This document shows positions 27,138 to 35,090 of a DNA stretch of 64,000 nt, piece after piece. Under the pieces are notes generated by a model. The model saw only the letters and a list, made by a program, of their open reading frames with translations, was not told the DNA's origin and ran no database searches. The stretch's first letter is position 1. The number at the start of each line of letters is the position of its first letter. The DNA lies in assembly GCF_013391635.1 (NCBI RefSeq), contig NZ_JACAWU010000002.1, forward strand, positions 1,426,001 to 1,490,000, read 5' to 3'. This stretch comes from Natronomonas gomsonensis (lineage in GTDB: Archaea > Halobacteriota > Halobacteria > Halobacteriales > Haloarculaceae). The position numbers were made by a program, and so were the translations under genes.

Positions 27138-27413
27138 ATGACCGACAAGCCGCAGTCCGGCGAACTGTTCGGCGTGCCGTACAACTTCGAACGACCGTCG
27201 CTCGGACGGATGATGAGCGCCTACTGGCAACCCGACGAGGGCATGCTCGTCGAGAAGCCGTTCGGCATCGGCTACACGCTCAACCTCGCCAACTGGCGGT
27301 CGTGGATCGTGCTGGCCGTCGCCGGCGCGCTGTTCTACCAGCAGCGACAGGCCAGCGAAGCCGCGACCGAGGACGACACTGAGGAGCCTGTCGAAGTCGT
27401 TGTTGACGACTAG
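27138..27413 (+). CDS. Small membrane-associated protein (DUF5808-like)
   Basis: A 91-residue protein. The N-terminal 55 residues (GVPYNFERPSLGRMMSAYW, then GIGYTLNLANW) match my memory of the DUF5808 domain. One membrane helix follows (about 54-68, WIVLAVAGALFYQQ) and then an acidic tail. Function is unknown. Its TAG stop is the first three bases of the repeat at 27411-27495. Confidence 0.75.
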   Translation: MTDKPQSGELFGVPYNFERPSLGRMMSAYWQPDEGMLVEKPFGIGYTLNLANWRSWIVLAVAGALFYQQRQASEAATEDDTEEPVEVVVDD

Positions 27414-27495
27414 CGAGGCTTTGACCGAAGGGAAAAGCCTCGAACGAACGGCGGCCGCTGGCCCCCGTGAGTAGCGAGAAGCCTCGCTCCCCACG
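27411..27495 (+). repeat. 3'-end repeat, TAGCGAGGCTT family, copy A
   Basis: It begins with TAGCGAGGCTT and runs through AAAGCCTCGAACGA, ACGGCGGCCGCTGGC and CCGTGAGTAGCGAG to AAGCCTCGC. The same skeleton occurs on the minus strand at 33480-33620. Its first three bases serve as the stop codon of the upstream gene. The internal CGAGGCTT/AAGCCTCG arms can pair. Confidence 0.55.
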
Positions 27496-27507
27496 CACAA
27501 TCGCACC

Positions 27508-27513
27508 TTTTAG
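27508..27513 (+). promoter_or_regulatory. TATA-like box of hisS
   Basis: TTTTAG lies 26-31 bases before the ATG at 27539. The longer in-frame start at 27467 would put the box inside the gene, so it is disfavoured. Confidence 0.55.
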
Positions 27514-27538
27514 TGCCTCCCCTCTCGAAGCCGTGAGC

Positions 27539-28834
27539 ATGTACGACCGGCTGAAGGGGTTCCGCGATTTCTACCCCGGCGAGATGTCTGCCCGGCGGGA
27601 GGTCACCGATGCCATCGAGGAGCAACTGCGTCGGTACGGCTTCCGAGAGGTCGGGACGCCGGCGATGGAGCGGACCGAGATGTACGTCGACAAATCGGGC
27701 GAGGAAATCGTCGAAGAGCTGTACACTTTCGAGGACAAGGGTGGCCGCAACGTCGCGTTGACGCCGGAGTTGACGCCGACGGTCGCACGGATGGTCGTCG
27801 CCAAACAGCAGGCGTTACAGAAGCCCATCAAGTGGTTCTCGACGCGACCGTTCTGGCGCTACGAGCAGGTCCAGCAGGGCCGATTCCGCGAGTTCTACCA
27901 GACCAACGTCGACATCTTCGGCGTCTCGAACCCCGAGGCCGACGCCGAAATCCTCGCGGCCGCCGCCGACGTGTTGACCGAACTCGGATTGACCGCCGAG
28001 GACTTCGAGTTCCGCGTCTCCCACCGCGACATATTGGGTGGCCTGCTAGAGTCACTCGACAGCGACGTGGACACCGCCGATGCGATTCGGGCCGTCGACA
28101 AGAGCCAGAAGATAGACGACGCGGAGTACCACGAGTTGCTCGTCGAGGCCGGTCTGACCCGGGAGGAAGCCGAATCCTTCGATGCGGTGTTGGCGACCGA
28201 CGACCTCGACGACCTCGTCGAGTTCGCCGGCACCGACCGCGTGGAGTCGGCCGTCGAGAACCTGCGTGCAGTGCTCGACGCCGCCGACGACTTCGGTGCC
28301 GACGAGTTCTGTACGGTCTCCTTGGAGACTGCCCGCGGGCTGGATTACTACACCGGGGTCGTCTTCGAGTGCTTCGACACCGCCGGGGAGGTGTCGCGGT
28401 CGGTGTTCGGCGGCGGTCGCTACGACGACCTCATAGAGGGGTTCGGCGGCCAGCCGACGCCCGCAGTCGGCGTCGGTATCGGTCACGCCACCCTGAGCCT
28501 GCTGTGTCAGCGGGCGGGCGTCTGGCCCGAGGAGGAACTGGCGACGGATTACTACGTCCTGACGGTCGGTGACACCCGCGAAGTCGCCGCCGATATCGCC
28601 CGTCAACTTCGGGCGTCGGGCAACGTCGTCGAGTCGAACCTGACGGGTCGCGGGTTCGGTGACCAACTCGGCTACGCCGACGGCATCAACGCCGAGACGG
28701 TCGTCGTCGTGGGAGAACAGGACCTCGCCGACGACGCCGTGACGCTGAAGGACATGGAGTCGGGCGACCAAAAACAGGTGCCGTTGGAGGAGTTCCCCGG
28801 GGAGTACGACCGACCGACCTACGACGACTACTGA
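27539..28834 (+). CDS. hisS: Histidyl-tRNA synthetase
   Basis: A 431-residue class II synthetase. Motif 1 lies near EVGTPAMERTEMYVDKSGEE, motif 2 is RPFWRYEQVQQGRFREF, the histidine-binding signature is GLDYYTG, and motif 3 is FGGGRYDDLIEGFGG. A C-terminal anticodon-binding domain begins near residue 335. The start is the ATG at 27539; a GTG two codons earlier is possible. Confidence 0.96.
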   Translation: MYDRLKGFRDFYPGEMSARREVTDAIEEQLRRYGFREVGTPAMERTEMYVDKSGEEIVEELYTFEDKGGRNVALTPELTPTVARMVVAKQQALQKPIKWFSTRPFWRYEQVQQGRFREFYQTNVDIFGVSNPEADAEILAAAADVLTELGLTAEDFEFRVSHRDILGGLLESLDSDVDTADAIRAVDKSQKIDDAEYHELLVEAGLTREEAESFDAVLATDDLDDLVEFAGTDRVESAVENLRAVLDAADDFGADEFCTVSLETARGLDYYTGVVFECFDTAGEVSRSVFGGGRYDDLIEGFGGQPTPAVGVGIGHATLSLLCQRAGVWPEEELATDYYVLTVGDTREVAADIARQLRASGNVVESNLTGRGFGDQLGYADGINAETVVVVGEQDLADDAVTLKDMESGDQKQVPLEEFPGEYDRPTYDDY

Positions 28835-28842
28835 TTTCCCTA

Positions 28843-29241
28843 TCAGGGCCAGATTCTGTGTGAGAGACTCGACAGCACCTCTTGGTCGGCGAAGGGCGTG
28901 TAGTCGTGAAGCGTCGGCCGGAGGTCGTCCTTCTCGCCGAGATACGCCGCCAGCGTCGCGCTGTCCTTGTGGTCGTAGCCGCCGATGCTCCACGGCGGCC
29001 ACAGCGTCAGGTGCTCGTAGCGTGCGCCGCGGCCGTCCCAGCGGGCGTACACGTCGGCGGCACCGTCGCTGGCGACGAGTGCGAGCGTGCCGTCGGTCGC
29101 ACGCATCGCCTCGACGTAGTCGGTGAGGTCCGCCGACCCCTGTCCACGGTGGGCGCTGAACACGTTGCGGACGGCCCGGTGGTCGGAGTACTCCAACAGC
29201 ACGTCACGAATCTCGTCCGGGGCCGCATCCGAATCGGTCAT
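28843..29241 (-). CDS. Conserved haloarchaeal protein, unknown function
   Basis: A 132-residue acidic, soluble protein with a mixed alpha/beta look: an N-terminal helix (APDEIRDVLLEYSDHRAVRNVF), a strand-rich middle (GTLALVASDGAADVYARWDG) and a Trp-rich segment (LTLWPPWSIGGYDHKDS). I do not recognise a family and see no metal motif or signal. TTAAG sits about 27 bases before the ATG on the minus strand. It converges on hisS with an eight-base gap. Confidence 0.7.
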   Translation of the reverse strand: MTDSDAAPDEIRDVLLEYSDHRAVRNVFSAHRGQGSADLTDYVEAMRATDGTLALVASDGAADVYARWDGRGARYEHLTLWPPWSIGGYDHKDSATLAAYLGEKDDLRPTLHDYTPFADQEVLSSLSHRIWP

Positions 29242-29350
29242 CGACCGTGCGTACGATTCACACGCGCTTAAGCCTCAGGGTGGCAGCGAAACGGGAACGC
29301 TGCCGACGCGTATCGGTGGTGCTTTTCGCCCTCCCGCCGAACCGGCGTTC

Positions 29351-30004
29351 ATGCTTCGGTACGTGACGACCAACGAGGGGAAAGTCAGGGAGGCCGAGGA
29401 GTATCTCGGCGACGACATCTCGGCGCTCGATTACGACTACCCGGAGATACAGGCCGATTCGCTGGAAGCCGTCGCCGCGGAGGGCGCCCGATCGGCCTTC
29501 GAGTACGCCGACGAACCGGTCATCGTCGACGACGCCGGCCTCTACATCGAGGGGTTCGACGGCTTCCCGGGGCCGTATTCGGCGTACGTCGAGAACACGC
29601 TGGGCGTCGAACGGGTGGGCCGACTCGCGCGCGGAGAGGACGCCACCCGGGCGCAGTTCCGGTGTGTCATCGCCTACTGCGACGGCGAGGGCTTCGAGGC
29701 CTCACCCGAACCCGTCGATACCGGCGAGCGCCGTGGACAGGACCTCTCGGCCGACGACCGGGCGGGTGCGACGACGGACGACACCGTCGCCGGAAGCGAC
29801 CTGCCCGTGAAACTGTTCGCGGGGGCGGTTCCCGGAACAATCGTCGAACCGCGCGGGGAGGGTGGCTTCGGCTACGACCCCATCTTCGAACACGACGGCA
29901 CCACCTTCGCCGAGATGAGCGCCGAACGGAAGAACGCCATCTCACACCGCGGGCGCGCCCTTGGGAAGTTCGCCGAGTGGTACGCGAACCGGCGAGTGGA
30001 TTAA
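29351..30004 (+). CDS. rdgB: XTP/dITP diphosphatase (RdgB/HAM1 family)
   Basis: A house-cleaning pyrophosphatase that removes non-canonical purine NTPs. The 217-residue product has TTNEGKVREAEEYL (phosphate loop), VDDAGLYIEGFDGFPGPYSA (metal and substrate loop), GGFGYDPIF and SHRGRAL. Residues about 114-148 are an acidic insert (EPVDTGERRGQD through DDTVAGSD) between two core strands that I do not expect in typical members of about 185-190 residues. Confidence 0.92.
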   Translation: MLRYVTTNEGKVREAEEYLGDDISALDYDYPEIQADSLEAVAAEGARSAFEYADEPVIVDDAGLYIEGFDGFPGPYSAYVENTLGVERVGRLARGEDATRAQFRCVIAYCDGEGFEASPEPVDTGERRGQDLSADDRAGATTDDTVAGSDLPVKLFAGAVPGTIVEPRGEGGFGYDPIFEHDGTTFAEMSAERKNAISHRGRALGKFAEWYANRRVD

Positions 30005-30028
30005 ACGGCCCGGATAGCCCGCCCGTAG

Positions 30029-30034
30029 CTTTAG
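30029..30034 (+). promoter_or_regulatory. TATA-like box of the SDR gene
   Basis: CTTTAG lies 25-30 bases before the ATG at 30059. Confidence 0.5.
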
Positions 30035-30058
30035 GGCTGTCTCGGACGGCACCCGAGT

Positions 30059-30841
30059 ATGGCAGTCGATGGAACCGCGCTCGTGACGGGCGCGTCGGCG
30101 GGAATCGGGAAGGCGCTGGCCGAGCAGTTCGCCGCGGGCGGCCACGATGTGGTCCTCGTCGCACGACGCGAGGGGAAACTCCGGGCGCTGGCCGAGCGGC
30201 TCGAAGATGACCACGCAATCGAGGCCCACACGGTCGTCCAGGACCTCTCGACCCGGGAGGCCCCGGCGGAGTTGTACGAGGAAACCGAGCGCCGGGACAT
30301 CGAAGTCGATGTGCTCGTCAACAACGTCGGCATCGGAACGCAGGGCTCGTTCGTCGACAACGACCTCGACCGGGAACTCGACCAACTGCAGTTGAACGTG
30401 GTGACACCGACGGAGTTGGTCCACCGCTACGGCGGAGATATGGCCGACCGGGGCCACGGCGGCGTCCTGAACGTCGCCTCGACGGCTGCGTGGTTCCCCG
30501 GCCCGTTCATGGCTATCTACTACGCCTCGAAGGCGTACATGAAGAACTTCTCGGAGGGTATCGCCGAGGAGCTCCGAACGGAGGGCGTCACGGTGACGGT
30601 GTTGTGTCCCGGACCTGTCGAGACGGAGTTTCAGGCGCGTGCCGAAAACGAGGACACACCGCTCGGAAGCGGGTCGATGCAGAACGTCGAGATGGTCGCG
30701 AAAGCCGGCTACGCTGGACTACAGGCGGGCGACACCGTCGTCGTCACCGGCTGGAAGTACGAACTCCTCACCCGGATTTCGAACGTCCTCCCGAACCGCA
30801 TCACTGGCCAGGTCGCCAAGAACCTCAACACGCCCGACTAA
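30059..30841 (+). CDS. Short-chain dehydrogenase/reductase
   Basis: A 260-residue classical SDR. The cofactor loop is TGASAGIG at 10-17, followed by VARREGKL (Arg residues that favour NADP). It has NNVG, then the catalytic Ser in NVASTAAW and the Tyr/Lys pair in YYASKAY near 154-158. It resembles the SDR type often annotated as 3-ketoacyl or short-chain reductase (DltE-like), with an extended C-terminus. The substrate is unknown. Its 3' end overlaps the convergent PIN-like gene by four bases. Confidence 0.9.
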   Translation: MAVDGTALVTGASAGIGKALAEQFAAGGHDVVLVARREGKLRALAERLEDDHAIEAHTVVQDLSTREAPAELYEETERRDIEVDVLVNNVGIGTQGSFVDNDLDRELDQLQLNVVTPTELVHRYGGDMADRGHGGVLNVASTAAWFPGPFMAIYYASKAYMKNFSEGIAEELRTEGVTVTVLCPGPVETEFQARAENEDTPLGSGSMQNVEMVAKAGYAGLQAGDTVVVTGWKYELLTRISNVLPNRITGQVAKNLNTPD

Positions 30842-31320
30842 CTGCGAGGGTCGCTGTCGGGACCCGGATACGGCTCCTCGTAGACCAGTTCGTAGATGCT
30901 CTCGGGGTCGAAGAGACGCTCGAAAGCGTCCGGCGGACGGACGCTCACGTCGATTCGCCCGCCGAGCGCCGCGGCGGCTTTCGCTCCCAGCAGTCGCTCG
31001 TCGAGGGAGACGACCTGAGTGGCGTTCCCGCGATAGGCGGCCGCGAGTGCCGGATGGTCCCCTTCGGGTTGCTCGACGATTACGGCCCACTCTTCGAGAT
31101 GCTCGCGCCAGTCGGCGGCCAGCGACTCGTCGGCCAACTCGGCCACGACTGCCTCCGCGTCGTCGAGTAGCCGGTCGGTCGCGACGGGAGTGAGCCACGA
31201 GTGCGCCCGGAGGACATCGAGCGTCGCCCGCGAGGCGCCGCCGACGAGGAGGTCGGCCGCCAGCACGTCGGCGTCGGCGACGATTCGAGTGTAATCCGGT
31301 TCGTGGTCGTTACCGATCAT
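30838..31320 (-). CDS. PIN-like protein, possibly toxin-type nuclease
   Basis: A 160-residue protein with a PIN-like order of acids: ADADVLAADLL near the start, a DDAEAVVAEL helix, GDHPALAAAYRGN, and VVSLDERLLGAKAAAALGG. I believe it corresponds to a haloarchaeal PIN-like family (DUF7384). Its ATG lies inside the end of a 31-codon ORF, so the two are coupled, and the MOT1 gene is directly before that. RNA cleavage is inferred only. It could be a toxin or an RNA-processing enzyme. Confidence 0.7.
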   Translation of the reverse strand: MIGNDHEPDYTRIVADADVLAADLLVGGASRATLDVLRAHSWLTPVATDRLLDDAEAVVAELADESLAADWREHLEEWAVIVEQPEGDHPALAAAYRGNATQVVSLDERLLGAKAAAALGGRIDVSVRPPDAFERLFDPESIYELVYEEPYPGPDSDPRS

Positions 31321-31405
31321 CGCGTCGCTCCCGGAGCGTTTCGGTCACGTCTTCGAGGGACACGTCGTACGCCTCGGCCCGCTCGAAGAGGTCTTCCCAA
31401 GACAT
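31310..31405 (-). CDS. 31-residue coupled small protein
   Basis: A 32-codon frame (including stop) from the ATG at 31405 to the TGA at 31310, reading MSWEDLFERAEAYDVSLEDV then TETLRERRDDR. It is helical, acidic and amphipathic. It starts two bases after the MOT1 stop, and its last codons overlap the ATG of the PIN-like gene. Tight spacing on both sides and haloarchaeal amino acid usage argue that it is translated. By size and position it could be a mini-antitoxin or partner peptide; this is inference. Confidence 0.6.
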   Translation of the reverse strand: MSWEDLFERAEAYDVSLEDVTETLRERRDDR

Positions 31406-31407
31406 AC

Positions 31408-32514
31408 TCACCACTCGTCGTTCAGGGACGAAAAGCGCGGTGGCCGGGAACGGAGTACCCACCAGACGGCACCCGCCAGAAAGGCGATGCCGACGTTGGT
31501 GATGACGGCGAGGCCCCCGACCGAGGCGACGAACAGCCATCGGTCGGTCGAGGCGAACGCCGTCCGGGCGAGCGACAGCGCCACCACGACCAACAGCACA
31601 CCGAGGAGCGCCATCGGGAAGGCGACGAGCAGGCCAGCGAGAACTGCGAGGGCAGCGTACAGACCGCCAGCGAGGACGTTGGCCGTCGCCGTGCGGGCAC
31701 CGAAGGCGTGTTTGCCGGCGAGGCCGCCGGAGCCGTGACACATCGGAAGCGCACCGAGCGGAACCGCGAGCAGGTTCATCGCCCCCATGCTCTCGGCCAA
31801 GTGGTCGGGCGACACGTCGGCGTCGTAGTAGTCGGCGAGGAGCAGCGACGTGGCGACGGCGGCGTTACCGACCGTCATCGCTAACTGAGCGGCGACGCCC
31901 TCGACTGCACCGACCGAGAGCCTCGGGAGGCCGCTCGGAAACAGCGCCATCGACGGGACCGAGAGAGCGGGAACGCCCGTCGTCACGGTGGCCCAAGCCA
32001 AGCCGGCGGCGAGGACGACGAGTGCGACAGCACGGCGGGAGACGACCGCGACCACGACTGCGACACCGACGCCCACGAGAGCGACGTTCGGCGCGGCGGC
32101 AACGAGGTCCGCCGCCGCGACGATTAACAGACAGGCGACCGCGAACTGGACACCACGGACGACCGGTTCGCCGACGACAGCCGCGAATCGCGAAACCGCA
32201 CCAATACGACCGCCGACGAGTAACACACCACCGGCGAGTAGACCCGCAGCGACCAACTCGCCGTAGCCGATGGCGCCGGCGATGGCGAGGCCCGCGAGCG
32301 CCTTCATCGGCTCGACGGACAGCGGAAGGCCATAGTAGACTCCCCAGACGACCTGAAAGACCCCAAATCCGACCAGTAGATGTGGCAGCGACGCCGGCGT
32401 CAGCGCTCCGAGTGCGACGACCAACGGCAACACGGTAATCGAATCGCCGATGGCGCCCGTCACCTCGCCGTAATCGAACGCGAACACCCCATCCGCGAAC
32501 CCGACCGTCGCCAT
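31408..32514 (-). CDS. MOT1-type molybdate/sulfate transporter
   Basis: A 368-residue polytopic membrane protein with about ten helices. It has the two MOT1 hallmarks: an N-terminal GAIGDSITVLPLVVAL segment and the later PMCHGSGGLAGKHAFGAR motif. The family imports molybdate in plants and algae, and archaeal members are assigned molybdate or sulfate. A molybdopterin gene, moaE, is in this window at 39407. It heads a three-gene unit with the small ORF and the PIN-like gene. Confidence 0.85.
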   Translation of the reverse strand: MATVGFADGVFAFDYGEVTGAIGDSITVLPLVVALGALTPASLPHLLVGFGVFQVVWGVYYGLPLSVEPMKALAGLAIAGAIGYGELVAAGLLAGGVLLVGGRIGAVSRFAAVVGEPVVRGVQFAVACLLIVAAADLVAAAPNVALVGVGVAVVVAVVSRRAVALVVLAAGLAWATVTTGVPALSVPSMALFPSGLPRLSVGAVEGVAAQLAMTVGNAAVATSLLLADYYDADVSPDHLAESMGAMNLLAVPLGALPMCHGSGGLAGKHAFGARTATANVLAGGLYAALAVLAGLLVAFPMALLGVLLVVVALSLARTAFASTDRWLFVASVGGLAVITNVGIAFLAGAVWWVLRSRPPRFSSLNDEW

Positions 32515-32762
32515 GGCTCATCCTTCGACGGCAGCCGTATGTCAGTTTCCAGAAACTAACGGTGATTTCGAAGAGGCGGCAACGAAACCTTCGGTCGTTA
32601 CCCACCGCTGCGAGAAAGCGGCGCGTGCCGCCGGTCACACGCCCGTCTGACGCGGATTTATGTGACACCCCGACTACCCAACTGATGGGCGCGCACCGAC
32701 GGCCTCAAACTTTCCCCATCCTCCCCATCGCGCGCCCGAGCTTTTCACGTCGCCAGCCGACG

Positions 32763-33416
32763 CTATCCGGTCAGCATCGTCTGGACCGACTCCAGGGAAC
32801 TCTGTTCGGCGATGAGCGCGACCCGGTCGCCCGCCTCGATTCTCGTCTGTGGGAGCGGAATCGTCATCGGTTCCTTGCGTCGGCCGTGGGCGTACAGTCG
32901 AGCGTTTCCGGGGAGGTCCAACTCGACGACCCGCTGGCCGATGACCGGCGACTCCGAAGGGATGTCGATGCTCGTCGCGGTCAGATGCTCGGTGAGGTCG
33001 GCGAGCACGTTCAGGTTCCCGCCGAGAAGCGCCGTCTTCGCACCCGCAGCACCCATTCGCTCGGGGTAGACCACCTCGTCGACGTCGGCCGCGTACTTCT
33101 CGTAAATCTCCTGTCGGTAGTCCTCGTCGATTCGCAACACCGTCCGACAGCCGTGACCGTTGGCTATCATACACGCGGTGAAGTTGACGTTCAAATCGCC
33201 CGACAAAGCCGCGAGTGCGTCGGTTTCGTCGAGGTCAGCGCGTTCGAGAACTCGCTCGTCCTCGCCGTCTCCTTCGATGACTTCCAACCCGTCGTCGCGG
33301 GCCTTCTGGGCCTTTTCGGGGTCGACTTCGACGATGACGACCTCGTGACCTTCGTTCACCAGAATATCCGTGGTGCGCATCCCAACTCGACCGTACCCGA
33401 CGATGGCGAACCTCAT
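32763..33416 (-). CDS. trkA: TrkA/KTN-type potassium channel regulator
   Basis: A 217-residue gating or regulatory subunit of K+ transport. An N-terminal RCK/TrkA-N Rossmann domain (GYGRVG at 7-12, then VEVDPEKAQKARDDGLEVIEGD) is followed by a TrkA-C domain (about 140-217). It stands alone without a TrkH/Ktr membrane gene nearby. The ATG at 33416 is chosen over a longer frame because MRFAIVGYG fits the family start. Confidence 0.88.
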   Translation of the reverse strand: MRFAIVGYGRVGMRTTDILVNEGHEVVIVEVDPEKAQKARDDGLEVIEGDGEDERVLERADLDETDALAALSGDLNVNFTACMIANGHGCRTVLRIDEDYRQEIYEKYAADVDEVVYPERMGAAGAKTALLGGNLNVLADLTEHLTATSIDIPSESPVIGQRVVELDLPGNARLYAHGRRKEPMTIPLPQTRIEAGDRVALIAEQSSLESVQTMLTG

Positions 33417-33479
33417 GTGTGAGCGTATGCCACGGTGGGGCAAAAAGATGTGCGCCGATTCGCGAGCAGCCCCAACGGA

Positions 33480-33620
33480 CCTCCGTCTCGCTACTCGTGG
33501 CTCGCTCCACTCGCTGTTCCCCTTTCGAGGCCTTCGCTTCGCTCACGCCTCGCTGTTCACGGCGGCCGCTGGCCGCCGTTCGTCTCTCCGAGGTTTCTCG
33601 CCCCCCTCGAAGCCTCGCTA
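33480..33620 (-). repeat. 3'-end repeat, TAGCGAGGCTT family, copy B
   Basis: On the minus strand it reads TAGCGAGGCTTCGA, GAGAAACCTCGGAGA, CGAACGGCGGCCAGCGGC, CCGTGAACAGCGAGGC and further short palindromes. The order matches 27411-27495 but is longer. Here the TAG falls out of frame with the upstream gene, so translation enters the repeat. Many GCGAG/CTCGC units can fold. Confidence 0.55.
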
Positions 33621-34201
33621 CGCCCCACCACTCTCGTCTGTTCGTGGTCGGCGAACACCTCTCGGACGGTGTCGTCTCCCCACCGCTGACGGATGCGCGC
33701 CCGGAGTTCCGTCTCGTAGTCGCCCTTCGGAATCTCCTCGCTCGGGCCGGACTCGACGACGAGATGCTCGTCGACGAGCCGGTCGACCGCGCTTCGACCG
33801 AACCCCGACAGCGGGGCGACGTAATCGACACCGTGTCGGTCTTCGAGGCTCTGGGCCACCGCCCGCGACACCGTCGGAACGCGGTCGTCCCGGCGCGTCC
33901 CGTCCGCGACCACGTCGTATTCGGCGGCGACTGCCTCCAGGGCGTCCTCGTGGACCTGTTGGATGCCGGTCCGCGGGAACCCGTCTTCGCGCATTCGTTC
34001 GGCGGCGGCGTCGGCGAACTCGCTGTCCATCTCGATTTCGTCGAACGGGAAGCCGAGCGCGCCGGCGGCCTCGCGGGCGTGTTTCCAGTCGTCGGTGATG
34101 CCGAAGTGAGCGGTGACGAGCGTCACGTCGTAGAATCGGTCGAGCAGCAACGCGGCCAACGAGGAGTCCTTCCCGCCGCTGAACAGCAGTCCGCACTCCA
34201 T
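33557..34201 (-). CDS. PP-loop ATPase (alpha-hydrolase family) with repeat-derived tail
   Basis: A 214-residue protein. SGGKDSS at 8-14 is the PP-loop pyrophosphatase motif of adenine-nucleotide alpha hydrolases (ThiI/TilS/Dph6-like). ADGTRRDDRVPT and PLSGFGRSAVDRL follow. It probably activates a tRNA or protein substrate by adenylation; the target is unknown. It starts next to the PDCD5 stop, in the PDCD5/S19e gene group. About the last 20 residues (after VFADHEQTRVV) are encoded by the repeat at 33480-33620 and look unlike the rest of the protein. Confidence 0.8.
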   Translation of the reverse strand: MECGLLFSGGKDSSLAALLLDRFYDVTLVTAHFGITDDWKHAREAAGALGFPFDEIEMDSEFADAAAERMREDGFPRTGIQQVHEDALEAVAAEYDVVADGTRRDDRVPTVSRAVAQSLEDRHGVDYVAPLSGFGRSAVDRLVDEHLVVESGPSEEIPKGDYETELRARIRQRWGDDTVREVFADHEQTRVVGRSEASRGARNLGETNGGQRPP

Positions 34202-34552
34202 CTATCGGCGCTTGATGTCGAAGCTCTGGGAGTCGGGTTTCATCTCCGAGAGGAGTTCCTTCATCTTCTCCTCGTCGATTTTGCCCTGCAGGCGGCCGCT
34301 CTGGGCCAGCGCGACGATTTGCTGTTCGACCTGCTCGCCGAACTCCGGTTTCGACATCTGGACCGTGTTGAGACGCTTGCGGGCGCCGTCGGTCAGCGCC
34401 TTCCGGAGGACGGCCTTCTTCTGGGCTTCGGCCTGCTGGCGTTGGGCCTCGGCGGCCTCCGCTTGCCCCTCGCCGCCCTGCTGGTCTTTGAGCTGTTCCA
34501 TCTTCTTCTTGCGCAGTTCTTCGAGGTCCTCGTCTGTGGGTTCGCCGCTCAT
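34202..34552 (-). CDS. PDCD5-family DNA-binding protein
   Basis: A 116-residue archaeal homolog of PDCD5/TFAR19: an N-terminal charged helix with [20 protein letters not shown], then a three-helix core ([31 protein letters not shown]) and [17 protein letters not shown]. Its role is uncertain; the family binds nucleic acid weakly and co-occurs with S19e. S19e is upstream on the same strand but separated by 577 bases of repeats and a broken gene. Confidence 0.93.
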   Translation of the reverse strand: MSGEPTDEDLEELRKKKMEQLKDQQGGEGQAEAAEAQRQQAEAQKKAVLRKALTDGARKRLNTVQMSKPEFGEQVEQQIVALAQSGRLQGKIDEEKMKELLSEMKPDSQSFDIKRR

Positions 34553-34657
34553 GTCTATACCTTATTTCTCAGGGGTGAAAAATGGTTTCGACCGGGGGCC
34601 CAGTAATCTCCCGGGAGCCGTCGGAACAGTAATGTGAATCGATAGTGATTCGAAAAT

Positions 34658-34884
34658 ATGAACGACGCCGTCGCAGTGCTCGTCTTTCCAATCGCCGGCG
34701 CCGCGCTCGGCGGGCTCTTTGCCGCCCTGTAGGGGTACTCGGTGGGTTCCTTCTGTCCGCCCTCGTCGGCGTGTTCTTCCTGGATTCCTCGTCGGAAAAT
34801 GACGAACGAATCGCGGAGTTGGAAGAACGGGTCGAAGAATTGGAAAACGGGGAAGATAGTAGTCGAGTCGCTGATAAGGGGTAG
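34658..34884 (+). pseudogene. Frameshifted small membrane protein with coiled-coil tail
   Basis: From the ATG at 34658 a hydrophobic frame (MNDAVAVLVFPIAGAALGG then LFAAL) hits a TAG after 24 codons. Shifting back one base at that stop gives an uninterrupted continuation VGVLGGFLLSALVGVFFLD, then an acidic coiled coil with heptads IAELEERVEELEN, ending at 34884. The joined product of 75 residues would have two membrane helices and a soluble tail. No slippery heptamer precedes the stop, so a disabling mutation or a sequence error is likelier than programmed slippage. It lies on the opposite strand to its neighbours. Confidence 0.5.
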
Positions 34885-34941
34885 CGGCGGATTATTTTGG
34901 CTCACACGCCGGGCACGCGGATATTAAAATATTGCAAGCAT

Positions 34942-35086
34942 CCGCAAGCGAACGAAGTGAGCGAGCGGTTTGCTGAAAAGAGCGCGAAGCGCCCTTTTCG
35001 CGTGACGAAAGGCGCCGTCGGCGTCTTTCGAGATGACGAGAGAGCAACGCTCTCTCGAACCACCCATCAGAAATCTCCGATTTCTG
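34942..35086. repeat. Array of five consecutive short palindromes
   Basis: Five different hairpins stand nearly end to end: 34942-34968 (CCGC/GCGG with a GCGAACGAAGTGAGCG-type centre), 34975-34999 (GAAAAG/CTTTTC), 35006-35030 (CGAAAG/CTTTCG), 35037-35057 (CGAGAGAGC/GCTCTCTCG) and 35068-35086 (CAGAAATC/GATTTCTG). The T5 hairpin at 35091-35127 makes six. No protein is encoded. They follow the S19e stop. Confidence 0.7.
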
Positions 35087-35090
35087 AGGG

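Noticed and set aside
34658-34884. Programmed -1 frameshifting
   Set aside because: No slippery heptamer or clear downstream stimulator; mutation or sequence error is simpler, so it was called a pseudogene.
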